From VXNE01 sp965261535 (lineage in GTDB: Bacteria > Pseudomonadota > Gammaproteobacteria > Pseudomonadales > Azotimanducaceae), in contig OZ253469.1 of assembly GCA_965261535.1 (NCBI GenBank), forward strand, positions 3,968,001-4,032,000: a DNA stretch of 64,000 nt, in the 5' to 3' direction. This document shows, in pieces, positions 24,301-32,675 of the stretch (position 1 is its first letter; each line of letters opens with the position of its first letter). A model generated the notes under the pieces. The model made no database searches. It worked only from the letters and a program-made list of their open reading frames with translations, and was not told where the DNA came from. Both the position numbers and the translations under genes were made by a program.

Positions 24301-24565
24301 TGTCGTGTCATGCGAGTTCTGGCGCTTCAGAGTTCGCCATGCGCGTCAATGCAAGGCGTGGTCCGCAGGGAATATCGGGCATATTCGCAAGGGCCACAAC
24401 GCGGCAGTGGCGTGCATGGCGAACTCCCGGAGGGCGCGCCCCACGGGGCCTGTGGCCGCGTTGCGCCCCTTGGGAATGGAGCCCACCATTCCCGGCGGGG
24501 ACGCGCCTTGCCACAGACCCCGTGGGACGCGCTGAAGCGCTAGAACTCGCGTGACACGACACTGG
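24297..24565. mobile_element. nested-palindrome element with 32-bp terminal inverted repeats (MITE-like)
   Basis: AGTGTCGTGTCA-T-GCGAGTT ... GCGCTTCAG (24299-24330) is repeated inverted at 24532-24563 with two mismatches in 32. Inside are further paired arms: 24331-24342 with 24414-24425 (12 bp perfect), 24440-24455 with 24511-24526 (15 of 16) and 24472-24479 with 24486-24493 (8 bp perfect). No transposase is encoded. Open frames on both strands starting MSCHASS and ending E-A-x-E-L-A are by-products of the symmetry. A lone end, GACACGACACTAGT, lies at 22083-22096. Confidence 0.75.
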
Positions 24566-24739
24566 CGCCGCCTACACATGCCCGGGCGGCAGCGAAGGCT
24601 CCCGCGCAGTTAGCGGACTACTCGCCCCGTACAGATGTCGGCCACGGCGTCGCTTCGTTTGTCGGGGTCGCCTGCGCGATGGGTTGTTGCCCCTGTTCCC
24701 TCCCGAGGGGCCCGCTGGCTGGTCATCTTCAACAGAGGT

Positions 24740-24958
24740 TCACCTGCAATAGTGTCTGCGCCAGCGTCTGTATTCCTCGAAGCCGTGCCTTTCCAGCACT
24801 CGGTCGCGCTTGAACGCCTGCGTCGCACATACCGCGCAGAGAATAAGAAACGGAATCCCGGGCAACAGGGGTAAAACGAGGCCGACAAGGCCAATGACGA
24901 GGCACAGAAGCCCCATGGCAAACCAACAGATGCGTATCAGCGCCGAGCGTTCGTACAT
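24740..24958 (-). CDS. YbaN-like (DUF454) membrane protein, short
   Basis: A 72-residue protein with ICWFAMGLLCLVIGLVGLVL then PLLPGIPFLILCAVC. The G-x-x-G-x-x-LPLLP-x-x-PF-L-L pattern is the DUF454/YbaN signature. Family members normally have about 110-130 residues and a second hydrophobic helix; this one ends soon after FKRDRVLERHGFEEYRRWRR. The sequence between the upstream element and this gene (24566-24739) shows no gene. It may be a shortened but functional form or a decayed copy. Confidence 0.6.
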   Translation of the reverse strand: MYERSALIRICWFAMGLLCLVIGLVGLVLPLLPGIPFLILCAVCATQAFKRDRVLERHGFEEYRRWRRHYCR

Positions 24959-25259
24959 GGAAAGTTCCTGCGATTAGTTGACCAGATAGTACGCAACTCT
25001 CGTGCCAGTCTTGCGCGGCCCTGTCGAAATGTGAGGTTTCAAACACTTACCGCTTTGGCAGCAGCTTCCGCCGACGCCAAGATGAGTCCAAAAGTGCCGA
25101 ATCGTGTATTTCGCCGATTATTGGCTAATACCGTCAGCGACTTGGGACTGATCGAGCGGCTTCTCTCGCCCCAGCACGAAACGCCAACGGTACGATTTCC
25201 CAGATCGCCGGGTGGCCGGCGACTAGCATCTGCCAGAGCGCGTAAATCCAGAGGAATAC

Positions 25260-25616
25260 GTGGCCGAGGTGACCAGCGTTTCGGGTGGCCGACCCGAGCT
25301 TCGTCGCACGCCCCTGGGCCGGTTTTCGTTCCGCCATCTCAAGGCGAAATTAATGTTCGGCTATCGATACGTCGAATTGGTTGGCGACCAGGGCGCATTC
25401 GTGGCAACGCCCGAAAAGGCGCTTCTGGACCTGGTTCACTTGCAGCCCGGAGGCGATGAGAGAGCTTATCTTGAAGAATTGCGCCTCAATTACGATGTGT
25501 TGCGCCTCCACCGATTGGAAGCGTTCGCCAAAGCCTGCGATACGCCGAAGCTCACGCGGGCCGTTCGCCACATTTGCAGCCTTGCAAGCAATGGCGAGGA
25601 CTACGAGACCCTATGA
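25260..25616 (+). pseudogene. AbiEi-type antitoxin/regulator, N-terminal part decayed
   Basis: From a GTG at 25260, 118 residues are open: AEVTSVSGGRPELRRTPLGR, FSFRHLKAKLMFGYRYVEL and AFVATPEKALLDLVHLQPGG. This is the middle and C-terminal part of AbiEi-family proteins, the partner of AbiEii. The usual winged-helix N-terminus should precede it. In 25060-25259 only scraps are seen, for example S-x-CQSA just upstream in another frame and interrupted by a stop. So the DNA-binding part seems destroyed, although the C-terminal domain could still be translated. It overlaps the toxin gene by ATGA. Confidence 0.65.
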
Positions 25617-26413
25617 AAGACCATCTGAGGCAACTCGTTGGAGGATTCGAGCCTCTGTTCGCACGGAACGTTGCGCGCGAGTACCTTCAGGCCCGGATTC
25701 TTGGTGCGCTCCAGCGCGCGGGCGCCATGACGTCATTGGCCTTTCGAGGAGGAACTTGCCTGCGATTTCTCTACAGTTTGCCCCGCTATTCCGAAGACCT
25801 CGACTTCGCCCTGGAAGGCGATGCCTCGCGGTACAACCTGCCCCGCTACCTGAGGACTGTTCGCACCGAACTATCGGCGGAGCACTATCAGGTCGGCCTG
25901 CGGATGCGCCAACGCCGCGCCGTTCACAGCGCCTTCGTCCGTTTCCCCGGCGTGCTGTTCGACATCGGCCTGTCCCCGCATCTACGAGAATCGCTCGCCG
26001 TAAAGATCGAAGTAGACACCAATCCGCCCGGCGGCGCGACGACGGCCGTTGCCCTGGTGCGTCGCCACGAATCGTTGCGGCTCTTTCACCATGATCGGTC
26101 ATCGCTCCTTGCGGGCAAGATACACGCAGTGCTACAGCGGCCGTATCCGAAGGGGCGGGATTTGTACGACCTTATCTGGTATCTGAGCGACCCGGAATGG
26201 TCGCCGCCGAACCTCACGCTCCTGAACGCGGCGCTTCGGCAGACCGATTGGCGGGGCGGGGAAATGACGGCGCGAACGTGGCGACATCTGGTTGCCGAGC
26301 GACTGGACGCGTTGGATTGGGACCGCGCCGCGACCGATGTGAGGCCGTTCCTCGAACGTTTCGACGAGGCTGAGCTGGTTACCAAAGAGACCGTGATGCA
26401 GTTGTTGGCATGA
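25613..26413 (+). CDS. AbiEii-type nucleotidyltransferase toxin
   Basis: A 266-residue protein of the AbiEii/MenA family (PF08843-like). The nucleotidyltransferase motif is FRGGTCLRFLY then RYSEDLDFAL (residues 45-67), with the G-G-T and S-E-D-L-D-F elements; SLLAGKIHAVLQRPYPKGRD and YDLIWYL form the other conserved region. AbiEii toxins act in abortive infection or toxin-antitoxin systems; some homologues modify tRNA acceptor ends. ATG at 25613 overlaps the antitoxin stop (ATGA); a Met 13 codons upstream is less likely. The toxin looks intact while the antitoxin is damaged. Confidence 0.85.
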   Translation: MKDHLRQLVGGFEPLFARNVAREYLQARILGALQRAGAMTSLAFRGGTCLRFLYSLPRYSEDLDFALEGDASRYNLPRYLRTVRTELSAEHYQVGLRMRQRRAVHSAFVRFPGVLFDIGLSPHLRESLAVKIEVDTNPPGGATTAVALVRRHESLRLFHHDRSSLLAGKIHAVLQRPYPKGRDLYDLIWYLSDPEWSPPNLTLLNAALRQTDWRGGEMTARTWRHLVAERLDALDWDRAATDVRPFLERFDEAELVTKETVMQLLA

Positions 26414-26577
26414 CGTCGGCACGGCTAGAGGTGGACGCCTAGAGGTGGAAAAGAAGGACTCGCGCGCCAGCAGGGAACTGCTCTCGTCCCGTTGCCATCC
26501 TTTTTGATAGCTCTCGGGATGCTCGTGCGATAGTTATACTCGGTGAGCTGGACAACCGCGCCGAGGGCAACATCGTG

Positions 26578-27447
26578 ATGGAATTGGTTCGCAACGACTA
26601 CCTGATCTCGGCCGACGATCTCGAACGCGCTCTCGGAGACTCCGACCTGCGCGTCCTGGAGACCGCCGCCAACCTCGAACCAAAGGGTCCGGGCATGGAG
26701 CGCGAGTTGGGGCGGGTGGCCTATGATCGCGCGCACATTCCGGGCGCACAGTTTCTCGACCTGGCGGAGGCTGCGAGCGACACCACGACCGGGCTGGATT
26801 TCACCTTGCCGGAGCCGGTCGTGCTCGAGGACCTGTTCCGGAACCTCGGCATCAACATGGACAGCCGCGTGGTGCTCTACAGCAGTAGCAGCGTGATGTG
26901 GTCCACACGCGCCTGGTGGCTGCTCCACTACCTCGGTCACCCGCGAATCTTGGTGCTGGACGGCGGATTCAACGCTTGGCGCGCTGCCGGGCGCCGGGTA
27001 GAAACGGCGGTGCCAAGTCTCCCTCGGGGCGATTTCGAGGCGCATCCGCGTGACGACGTGTTCGTGGACAAACAGGCTGTGGCCGATGCCATCGGCGATC
27101 CCTCCGTGTGCACGGTGAACTCGCTTGGCGCCGCGATGCACAGCGGCGAGGCGAGGTCCAGCTATGCCCGCCAGGGCCGCATCGCGGGCAGCGGCAACGT
27201 CCCGTTTAGTGATCTGCTAACCGAAGGGCGATTCAAGCCGGCGGACGAGATGCGCGAAGTTCTGGCGGCTTCGGGAATGCTGGACGCTGATCGTGTGATC
27301 ACATACTGCGGCGCCGGCATAGCGGCCACCATCGATGCGTTCGCATGCGTCCTGGCAGGTCGGGACCGGGTAGCGGTTTACGATGGCTCCCTGTCCGAGT
27401 GGGCCCTCGACCCGGACGCCCCCATGGAGACGAGCGCCGGCGGTTGA
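26578..27447 (+). CDS. tandem-rhodanese sulfurtransferase
   Basis: A 289-residue two-domain rhodanese of the thiosulfate/3-mercaptopyruvate sulfurtransferase type. The inactive first domain contains IPGAQFLDLAEAAS and RVVLYSSSSVMWSTRAWWLL. The second has the catalytic Cys244 in VITYCGAGIAATIDAFAC followed by VAVYDGSLSEWALDP. The CGAGIAA loop departs from CGSGVTA of MST and CRAGVTA of classical rhodanese, so the sulfur donor is unclear. Start options are GTG 26575 and ATG 26578, which differ by one residue. Confidence 0.8.
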   Translation: MELVRNDYLISADDLERALGDSDLRVLETAANLEPKGPGMERELGRVAYDRAHIPGAQFLDLAEAASDTTTGLDFTLPEPVVLEDLFRNLGINMDSRVVLYSSSSVMWSTRAWWLLHYLGHPRILVLDGGFNAWRAAGRRVETAVPSLPRGDFEAHPRDDVFVDKQAVADAIGDPSVCTVNSLGAAMHSGEARSSYARQGRIAGSGNVPFSDLLTEGRFKPADEMREVLAASGMLDADRVITYCGAGIAATIDAFACVLAGRDRVAVYDGSLSEWALDPDAPMETSAGG

Positions 27448-27479
27448 GCGACCGGCCCGGCCCTTGCGGTGGACCAAGC

Positions 27480-28319
27480 TTAACTTTCGGGCCGAACCCG
27501 CAGGAAGCTCGCGAAGCGCGGTATGCCGTTCCTGGTCTTGCCGTAGTGCTTGTACGTGACCGTAGCGCCGACGGGCGGTGGCCTGCGGCGCATTTCGTCG
27601 GAGAACCCCGTGCCGAGCTTGAAACGGCGGCCGTCGGGCATTTCGACCACGAGCGAGCCGAGCATCCCGGTGTATTTGCCCCGGCCCGGCAGATGGGCGA
27701 CAACCACGGCTTCGGCATCCTGGTGCACCTTCAGTTTTAGCAGGTCGTTGGAGCGTCCTCGCCGGTAGTACGAATCTCCCTTGCGCAACATCAGACCTTC
27801 GCCGCCGCTTGCCACGATCTGATCGAGCAAGGCCGTCAATTCGGCATCATCTGAGATCCGGAACTGTTCTACCAAGCTGATCCTTGAAGTCTCCGCGGTG
27901 CTGAGCAGTTCCTTGAGACGGTCCAGGCGTTGATCGAAAGTTCCCGCGTGCCCCGGCAAGTCAAAAACCATGTAGCGTACGCCACGCCACGCGTTCTCCC
28001 GCGTTGCTTGCCGACGGACGATGCCGGACAGTCTCTCGAAGGTGCCGCGGCCCATCCATAGTTCGCCGTCGAGTGCGACCCTTGGGAATCCCTCGACGAA
28101 TGCCGCGGGTGCGTTGAAGCGGTTGCCTTGGCGCGAATAAAGCGACTCGCCGTCCCACCACGCGCGGATGCCGTCGAGTTTCTCGCTGACCCAATACGCT
28201 TCGAGATCGACAGTGTCGCGGTAGACGTTGGCGAGGGGCAGCGCGGGCGGTTCGATCTCGGCGGCCGCGACTTTCCAGAAGAGAAGGACGACGACGGCGA
28301 TGCCCAGCGTGCGATACAT
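27480..28319 (-). CDS. periplasmic ATP-dependent DNA ligase (LigE-type)
   Basis: A 279-residue minimal ATP-dependent DNA ligase with an N-terminal signal-like helix (TLGIAVVVLLFWKVAAA). Motif I is SEKLDGIRAWWDG with nucleotidylated Lys47; motif III ALDGELWMGRG; motif IIIa VRYMVFDLPG; motif IV SGGEGLMLRKG; motif V NDLLKLKVHQDAEAVV. The small OB domain ends FASFLRVRP. LigE enzymes of Gram-negative bacteria act in the periplasm and have been linked to handling of extracellular or incoming DNA. The gene stands alone between convergent and divergent neighbours. Confidence 0.85.
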   Translation of the reverse strand: MYRTLGIAVVVLLFWKVAAAEIEPPALPLANVYRDTVDLEAYWVSEKLDGIRAWWDGESLYSRQGNRFNAPAAFVEGFPRVALDGELWMGRGTFERLSGIVRRQATRENAWRGVRYMVFDLPGHAGTFDQRLDRLKELLSTAETSRISLVEQFRISDDAELTALLDQIVASGGEGLMLRKGDSYYRRGRSNDLLKLKVHQDAEAVVVAHLPGRGKYTGMLGSLVVEMPDGRRFKLGTGFSDEMRRRPPPVGATVTYKHYGKTRNGIPRFASFLRVRPES

Positions 28320-28468
28320 GGCGAACCCCGGAACGGGTGGCGAACACGAGGTCGCAAGGATTGACCGTTTTGCGCGAACGCGGAAGCGGACAACAGCCCG
28401 ATTGCGCGAGGGAAATCACCTATTCGTTGCGGGTGTACCATCGGCCGTTGAACGAAGGGAACCGGACG

Positions 28469-29134
28469 ATGAATTTCGATCACGCCAGCTTGAGGGCGCG
28501 GTCCCACCGGATAGACGCAAAGGGCGCCGACGGACTGCGTTTGCGCGTACACAGGGCGCTGAGTTGGCTGGCGGCGGCGGAACGCGCCGAAGACGATGAC
28601 GACGCCAGGTTCATATTTCTCTGGATTTCGCTCAACGCGGCGTACGCGGATGAGATCCAGCGCGAGTCTGCGCCGGAGCAGGCGGTACTGGATCGCTTTC
28701 TGAAACGGCTGGTCGACCTTGATACCGACAACCTGCTTTACGACCTGGTCTGGTCGAGGTTCGCGGGCCCGTTCCGCCTATTGCTCGACAACCGCTTCGT
28801 CTTTCAGCCGTTTTGGGACCATCAGAACGGCAAGATCGACGAGGATCGCTGGCGTCGAAGCTTCGAGGGAGCGAAGACGGCGGCGCGCAGGGCGCTGGCC
28901 GACACGCGGCAGACGGCCACGGTGCTGGCCATCGTCCTGGCCCGGCTGTACACCTTGCGCAACCAGCTCATGCACGGCGGCGCGACCTGGCGCAGCAGCG
29001 TGAATCGCGACCAGATCCGCGACGGCACGGCGATTCTTGGCGACCTCGTCCCGCGCGTCATCCACCTGATGATCATCAATCCCGACGAGGACTGGGGCGA
29101 TCCGTGCTACCCGGTGGTGCGGGACGACGATTGA
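28469..29134 (+). CDS. HEPN-domain protein (candidate RNase)
   Basis: A 221-residue, mostly helical protein. The stretch LARLYTLRNQLMHGGATW contains R164-N-x3-H169, the R-x4-6-H signature of HEPN domains, which in many defence and toxin systems act as metal-independent RNases. The rest (HRALSWLAAAE, FIFLWISLNAAYA, RVIHLMI) matches the Apea-like/abortive-infection HEPN proteins in general form. No MNT nucleotidyltransferase partner is adjacent; the neighbours are a divergent ligase gene and a convergent esterase gene. A fragment of a second copy lies at 33840-33964. Start at 28469 has GGAACCGG upstream. Confidence 0.65.
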   Translation: MNFDHASLRARSHRIDAKGADGLRLRVHRALSWLAAAERAEDDDDARFIFLWISLNAAYADEIQRESAPEQAVLDRFLKRLVDLDTDNLLYDLVWSRFAGPFRLLLDNRFVFQPFWDHQNGKIDEDRWRRSFEGAKTAARRALADTRQTATVLAIVLARLYTLRNQLMHGGATWRSSVNRDQIRDGTAILGDLVPRVIHLMIINPDEDWGDPCYPVVRDDD

Positions 29135-29293
29135 GCGTGGCCGTCCGTACGCTATGCGGCGAACACATGCTGGGCATAAATCTGGCCATCGCGAGGCGAT
29201 GTGCTGCAAGCCTGCCGAGCTGGCGAATTGCGCCCGGCTCACAGACAATCGAGCGTGCCGTGCTGGATTCTGCCGGCCTGATGTTTCCTGAAG

Positions 29294-30241
29294 TCAGTGT
29301 TCCGCAATGGCCTTTGCGAGTATTTGGACACTGTCGCCAGCGACATCCAGCACGCCGAAGGGCATGAAGCCGTGGAACGCGGACGCAAAGTGAGTTGTGC
29401 TAACCCGAACGCCGCTTCGCTGCAGCTTCCTGGCAAACAATTTCCCCTCATCCAGATTCGGATCGTGTCCGGCCGTGATGATCGTGGTTGGGGGCAGCGA
29501 TTCGAGGTCGGGGATGAATATCGGTGAGACCAGCGGGTCTTCGGTGCTGGTGTCTTCATCCAGGTACCACTGCTTTGCGGCCGACAAACCCTCACGCCCG
29601 ACCAGGTAGTTTCCGTCGCCAAACGAGATCCTCGATTCGTAGGCCTGGTGATCGTCCCGCAGGTCGAGGAATGGATACAGGAGATAAAGCGAGTTCACCC
29701 GAAAGGCCGTTTGCCGCGCAATCTGCCATGCAACGGCCGTCGCCAGCGCCCCACCGGCGCTGTCTCCCATGGTGCCGATTCTGGCGGGATCGATTCCCAA
29801 AGCCTCGCAATTCTCGAACGCCCAGAGTGCGGCCTCGTAGCAGTCGTCGTGGGCGGCGGGAAATTTGTGCTCCGGTGCTCGCCGAAAATCGACCGAGAGA
29901 TAGTCTGCCCCGGTTTCCGCGCACAACCGCCGTACAAATCCATCGTAGCTGTCGATGTCGCCGACACTCCACCCGCCACCATGAAAAAACAGCACCAGTT
30001 TCCGTTTTGAATCCGCTGGGTTGTGATTGCTTCGGTAGAGGCGGGCCAATACTCCTGCCGAATCTGCCGGTATCGACAAGTCCCGAGTGTCCACACCATT
30101 GGCCCCGGCCCCGAGAAAGGTCTCCATCAGCGCGACGGTGTACTTTCGACCGATGACGACGGGGTCGCTTTCAGACACCAGGATTTCCGCCAGGATGCTC
30201 TGGGCACTTTCGAGCAGATTGGCACACTGCCGGTCAATCAT
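29294..30241 (-). CDS. alpha/beta hydrolase, hormone-sensitive-lipase-like esterase
   Basis: A 315-residue esterase from Met (MIDRQC) at 30241; a longer open frame overlaps the receptor gene upstream and is less likely. The oxyanion motif HGGGW starts at residue 87; the nucleophile Ser161 is in MGDSAGG; the acid lies in TAGHDPNLDEG and the His in FHGFMPF. This HGGG/GDSAGG pattern defines the bacterial HSL (family IV) esterases that cleave short acyl esters. It is co-oriented with, and 22 bases downstream of, the TonB-dependent receptor gene, suggesting that it processes the imported compound. Confidence 0.85.
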   Translation of the reverse strand: MIDRQCANLLESAQSILAEILVSESDPVVIGRKYTVALMETFLGAGANGVDTRDLSIPADSAGVLARLYRSNHNPADSKRKLVLFFHGGGWSVGDIDSYDGFVRRLCAETGADYLSVDFRRAPEHKFPAAHDDCYEAALWAFENCEALGIDPARIGTMGDSAGGALATAVAWQIARQTAFRVNSLYLLYPFLDLRDDHQAYESRISFGDGNYLVGREGLSAAKQWYLDEDTSTEDPLVSPIFIPDLESLPPTTIITAGHDPNLDEGKLFARKLQRSGVRVSTTHFASAFHGFMPFGVLDVAGDSVQILAKAIAEH

Positions 30242-30263
30242 CGCTTTGGTCCTTCGCGGCGCA

Positions 30264-32588
30264 TCAATCAAAGCGCAGTAGGAGTCGTATTTCGTACAGG
30301 CGGGGAGCACCCATAAAGGCAGTTTCCACGCCGGAGAACTCCGCGGTATTGAAGCTCTGGGCGGCGCGCGCCTTGTCCGTCAGGTTCGTACCTCCTAAAC
30401 GCACTTCCCAACGCTGATCACTGGCTGAAATCGATACGAAAGCGTTCAGGTAGGTCGCTGCGGCAACGGCGAGGTTCGGAGAATCCGACGACTCGTTGGC
30501 GTGGTCGCCCTTGTAGGCGATATCGACATGCACGGTTCCGGCGATGCCCGGGGTGAGCTGATCCGAGTAGGTCATGCCAAGGAAGCCGGTCCACTCGGGT
30601 GCATTCGGCAGACGCCGCGTGCTGACGTCGGTAAGCACGCCGTTAACCAGCGTTTCGAATTCCTCGTATTCCGCATTCAGGTATCCGACTGAAGCGTCGA
30701 TCGAAAGACGGTGGCTGGGCCGATAAGAAACCACACCCTCCAAGCCTTGAATTTTCGCGGATGCGGCGTTGGTAAACAGGCTGACGAATTGCCCGGTCAC
30801 CGGGTCCTGGCCGAAGCCGTTCAACTGCAGATCGTTGTAGTCGTTGTCGAAATACGCGGCCGAGTAGATGAACCGGTTTTCCGGATCGCGACCCTTGATG
30901 CCGGTTTCGAAGGTCCAGACCGTTTCCGGATCAAACGGCTTGAAATCACTACCCGCAAATGCCCGCCCCGGGAAACCGCCGCTCTTGAAGCCGCGAGAAA
31001 CGGACGCATACAGCGTGAGGCTGTCGTTTGGCTGGTGCGACAGGACCGCGCGTGGCGTTACGGCATTCCAATCCTGTTTGTCTTGCAGGTTCTCGCTGGG
31101 AAACCCGATGCCGGCCAGAAACGGTGGCCGATCAAGACTCAAGGACAGCGTTGGGTCAAAGAAAAACTCGCCGCGCCGGGTGACCTCTTTCTCGTCATTG
31201 GTGTAGCGTGCGCCAATCTCCACGCTGGTCGTATCCGAAATGGGAAAAGTAATGTCGGCAAATGCCGCGATCGATCGCGTGCGCTGGTCGCTTTCGCCGT
31301 ATCCGCCCGATGGAACTCCGACACTGATGATCGGGAAAAAGAATCCGAAGAACTCGAATGATGCCGACGCATCGTCGAATCCCGCGAGCACAACATCATC
31401 GTCGATAAAGTAGAAAAGACCGCCCGTAAACGACAGGCCACTATCGCGTTCAAACGCTACCCTCAGCTCCGTGGAAAACTGGTCGTCGTCCTCATAAACC
31501 GGAATGTCGAGGACCGGATGAGGCGTGCTGTCGGCATCCAGAACGAAATCCCAGGAAAGTTTGCGGTATGCCGTGATGCTCTCCAGGTACCACTCGTCAC
31601 CAAAATGCCGCTTGATCTTGAATGAGGCCCCGTGCGTCGTCAGGTCGGCAAGAATATTCGCCGTGCCTTCGACAACATAGGGCGAACCGAAGGCTTCCTC
31701 CGTCGGCAAGTAGGTCACCGGGCTGAACGGAGCGCCAACCGGGTCCGGAAACAATGTGAGCGGCGTTTTCCGGATCGGTGTCAGTGACCGGTCAGGACGC
31801 TCGAATTTTCCTTCGAAGCGGAGCACGAAACTCAGATTGTCGCTCGGCTCGAAGTCCAGGCCGGATCGAAACGACCGCGTATTGGTGTCGCCATCGGTCC
31901 CGCCAAGCACCGCATTCTCGGAATACCCGTCGCGTTCGACCCCGGAGAACGATATTTTTCCTTTCCACCGGCCGTCGCTGCTCAATGGTCCGCTGATACG
32001 GCCGTTGTATATCCGGGCGTTGAGACTTCCGGCGCCAAGCTCGGCATACGCTTCAAACTCATCGGACGGTTGGCGAGTAATCAGCTTGACGGCGCCTCCG
32101 GGGGAGTTTCGCCCGTACAGCGTTCCTTGCGGCCCGCGCAGAACCTCGACGCGTTCGATGTCGAACAATTCCACGAAAGCGGCCTGGGTGCGCGCCACGT
32201 ATACGTCGTCGATATAAACGCCGACACCCGGCTCGACAAAGGGTAAGGAGTCGTTCTGCCCGATGCCACGCAAGTAGACCGCGGCATTGGACGAATCGCT
32301 TTTTTGAAAATGAAAGTTCGGCACCGCATATTGCACCTGGCGCATGTCGGTCGCCTGCAAATCGCGAAGCCGGCGTTCACTGAAGGCCGAAACCGAACCT
32401 GGCACGGTCCATAGCGACTCCTCCCTGCGCCGCGCGGTGACGATGATTTCCTCGATTGCATTGACCTGCTCATCGCCCGCCGCCTCTTGGGCGCCACAGA
32501 CAATGCTCGCGTCGAGAAAAGCCAGGATTGCGATAACGCTCGAGACTGCGACCGGCCGAATACGGCGAACTGTCTTGTTGGGCCACAT
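30264..32588 (-). CDS. TonB-dependent outer-membrane receptor
   Basis: A 774-residue receptor. A signal peptide covers residues 1 to about 32 (VAVSSVIAILAFLDASIVCG). A TonB box-like segment EEIIVTARRREESL precedes the plug (GVGVYIDDVYVARTQAA, EVLRGPQGTLYGRNSPGGAV); the beta-barrel follows and ends in an aromatic residue (EIRLLLRFD ends with F-D). This is the common form in Sphingomonad-like and gammaproteobacterial receptors for siderophores, sterols or other hydrophobic substrates. Start at 32588 skips a 56-codon upstream extension into the promoter region. It is divergent from the AraC regulator, which likely controls it, and precedes the esterase. Confidence 0.88.
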   Translation of the reverse strand: MWPNKTVRRIRPVAVSSVIAILAFLDASIVCGAQEAAGDEQVNAIEEIIVTARRREESLWTVPGSVSAFSERRLRDLQATDMRQVQYAVPNFHFQKSDSSNAAVYLRGIGQNDSLPFVEPGVGVYIDDVYVARTQAAFVELFDIERVEVLRGPQGTLYGRNSPGGAVKLITRQPSDEFEAYAELGAGSLNARIYNGRISGPLSSDGRWKGKISFSGVERDGYSENAVLGGTDGDTNTRSFRSGLDFEPSDNLSFVLRFEGKFERPDRSLTPIRKTPLTLFPDPVGAPFSPVTYLPTEEAFGSPYVVEGTANILADLTTHGASFKIKRHFGDEWYLESITAYRKLSWDFVLDADSTPHPVLDIPVYEDDDQFSTELRVAFERDSGLSFTGGLFYFIDDDVVLAGFDDASASFEFFGFFFPIISVGVPSGGYGESDQRTRSIAAFADITFPISDTTSVEIGARYTNDEKEVTRRGEFFFDPTLSLSLDRPPFLAGIGFPSENLQDKQDWNAVTPRAVLSHQPNDSLTLYASVSRGFKSGGFPGRAFAGSDFKPFDPETVWTFETGIKGRDPENRFIYSAAYFDNDYNDLQLNGFGQDPVTGQFVSLFTNAASAKIQGLEGVVSYRPSHRLSIDASVGYLNAEYEEFETLVNGVLTDVSTRRLPNAPEWTGFLGMTYSDQLTPGIAGTVHVDIAYKGDHANESSDSPNLAVAAATYLNAFVSISASDQRWEVRLGGTNLTDKARAAQSFNTAEFSGVETAFMGAPRLYEIRLLLRFD

Positions 32589-32675
32589 GGTGCGATTTCT
32601 CCATTTGTCGCGATGCGTACAGCGGATCGAACATTTCCCCACTCCGAATTTGATGCTTGCTTGAGGTGGTCCGCA

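Noticed and set aside
24300..24562. Open frames of about 84 codons on both strands starting MSCHASS
   Set aside because: They arise from the terminal inverted repeats of the element at 24297-24565 and show no protein-like conservation beyond the mirror symmetry.
24570..24739. A gene between the inverted-repeat element and the YbaN-like gene
   Set aside because: Frames are short on both strands and show no motif or ribosome-binding site.
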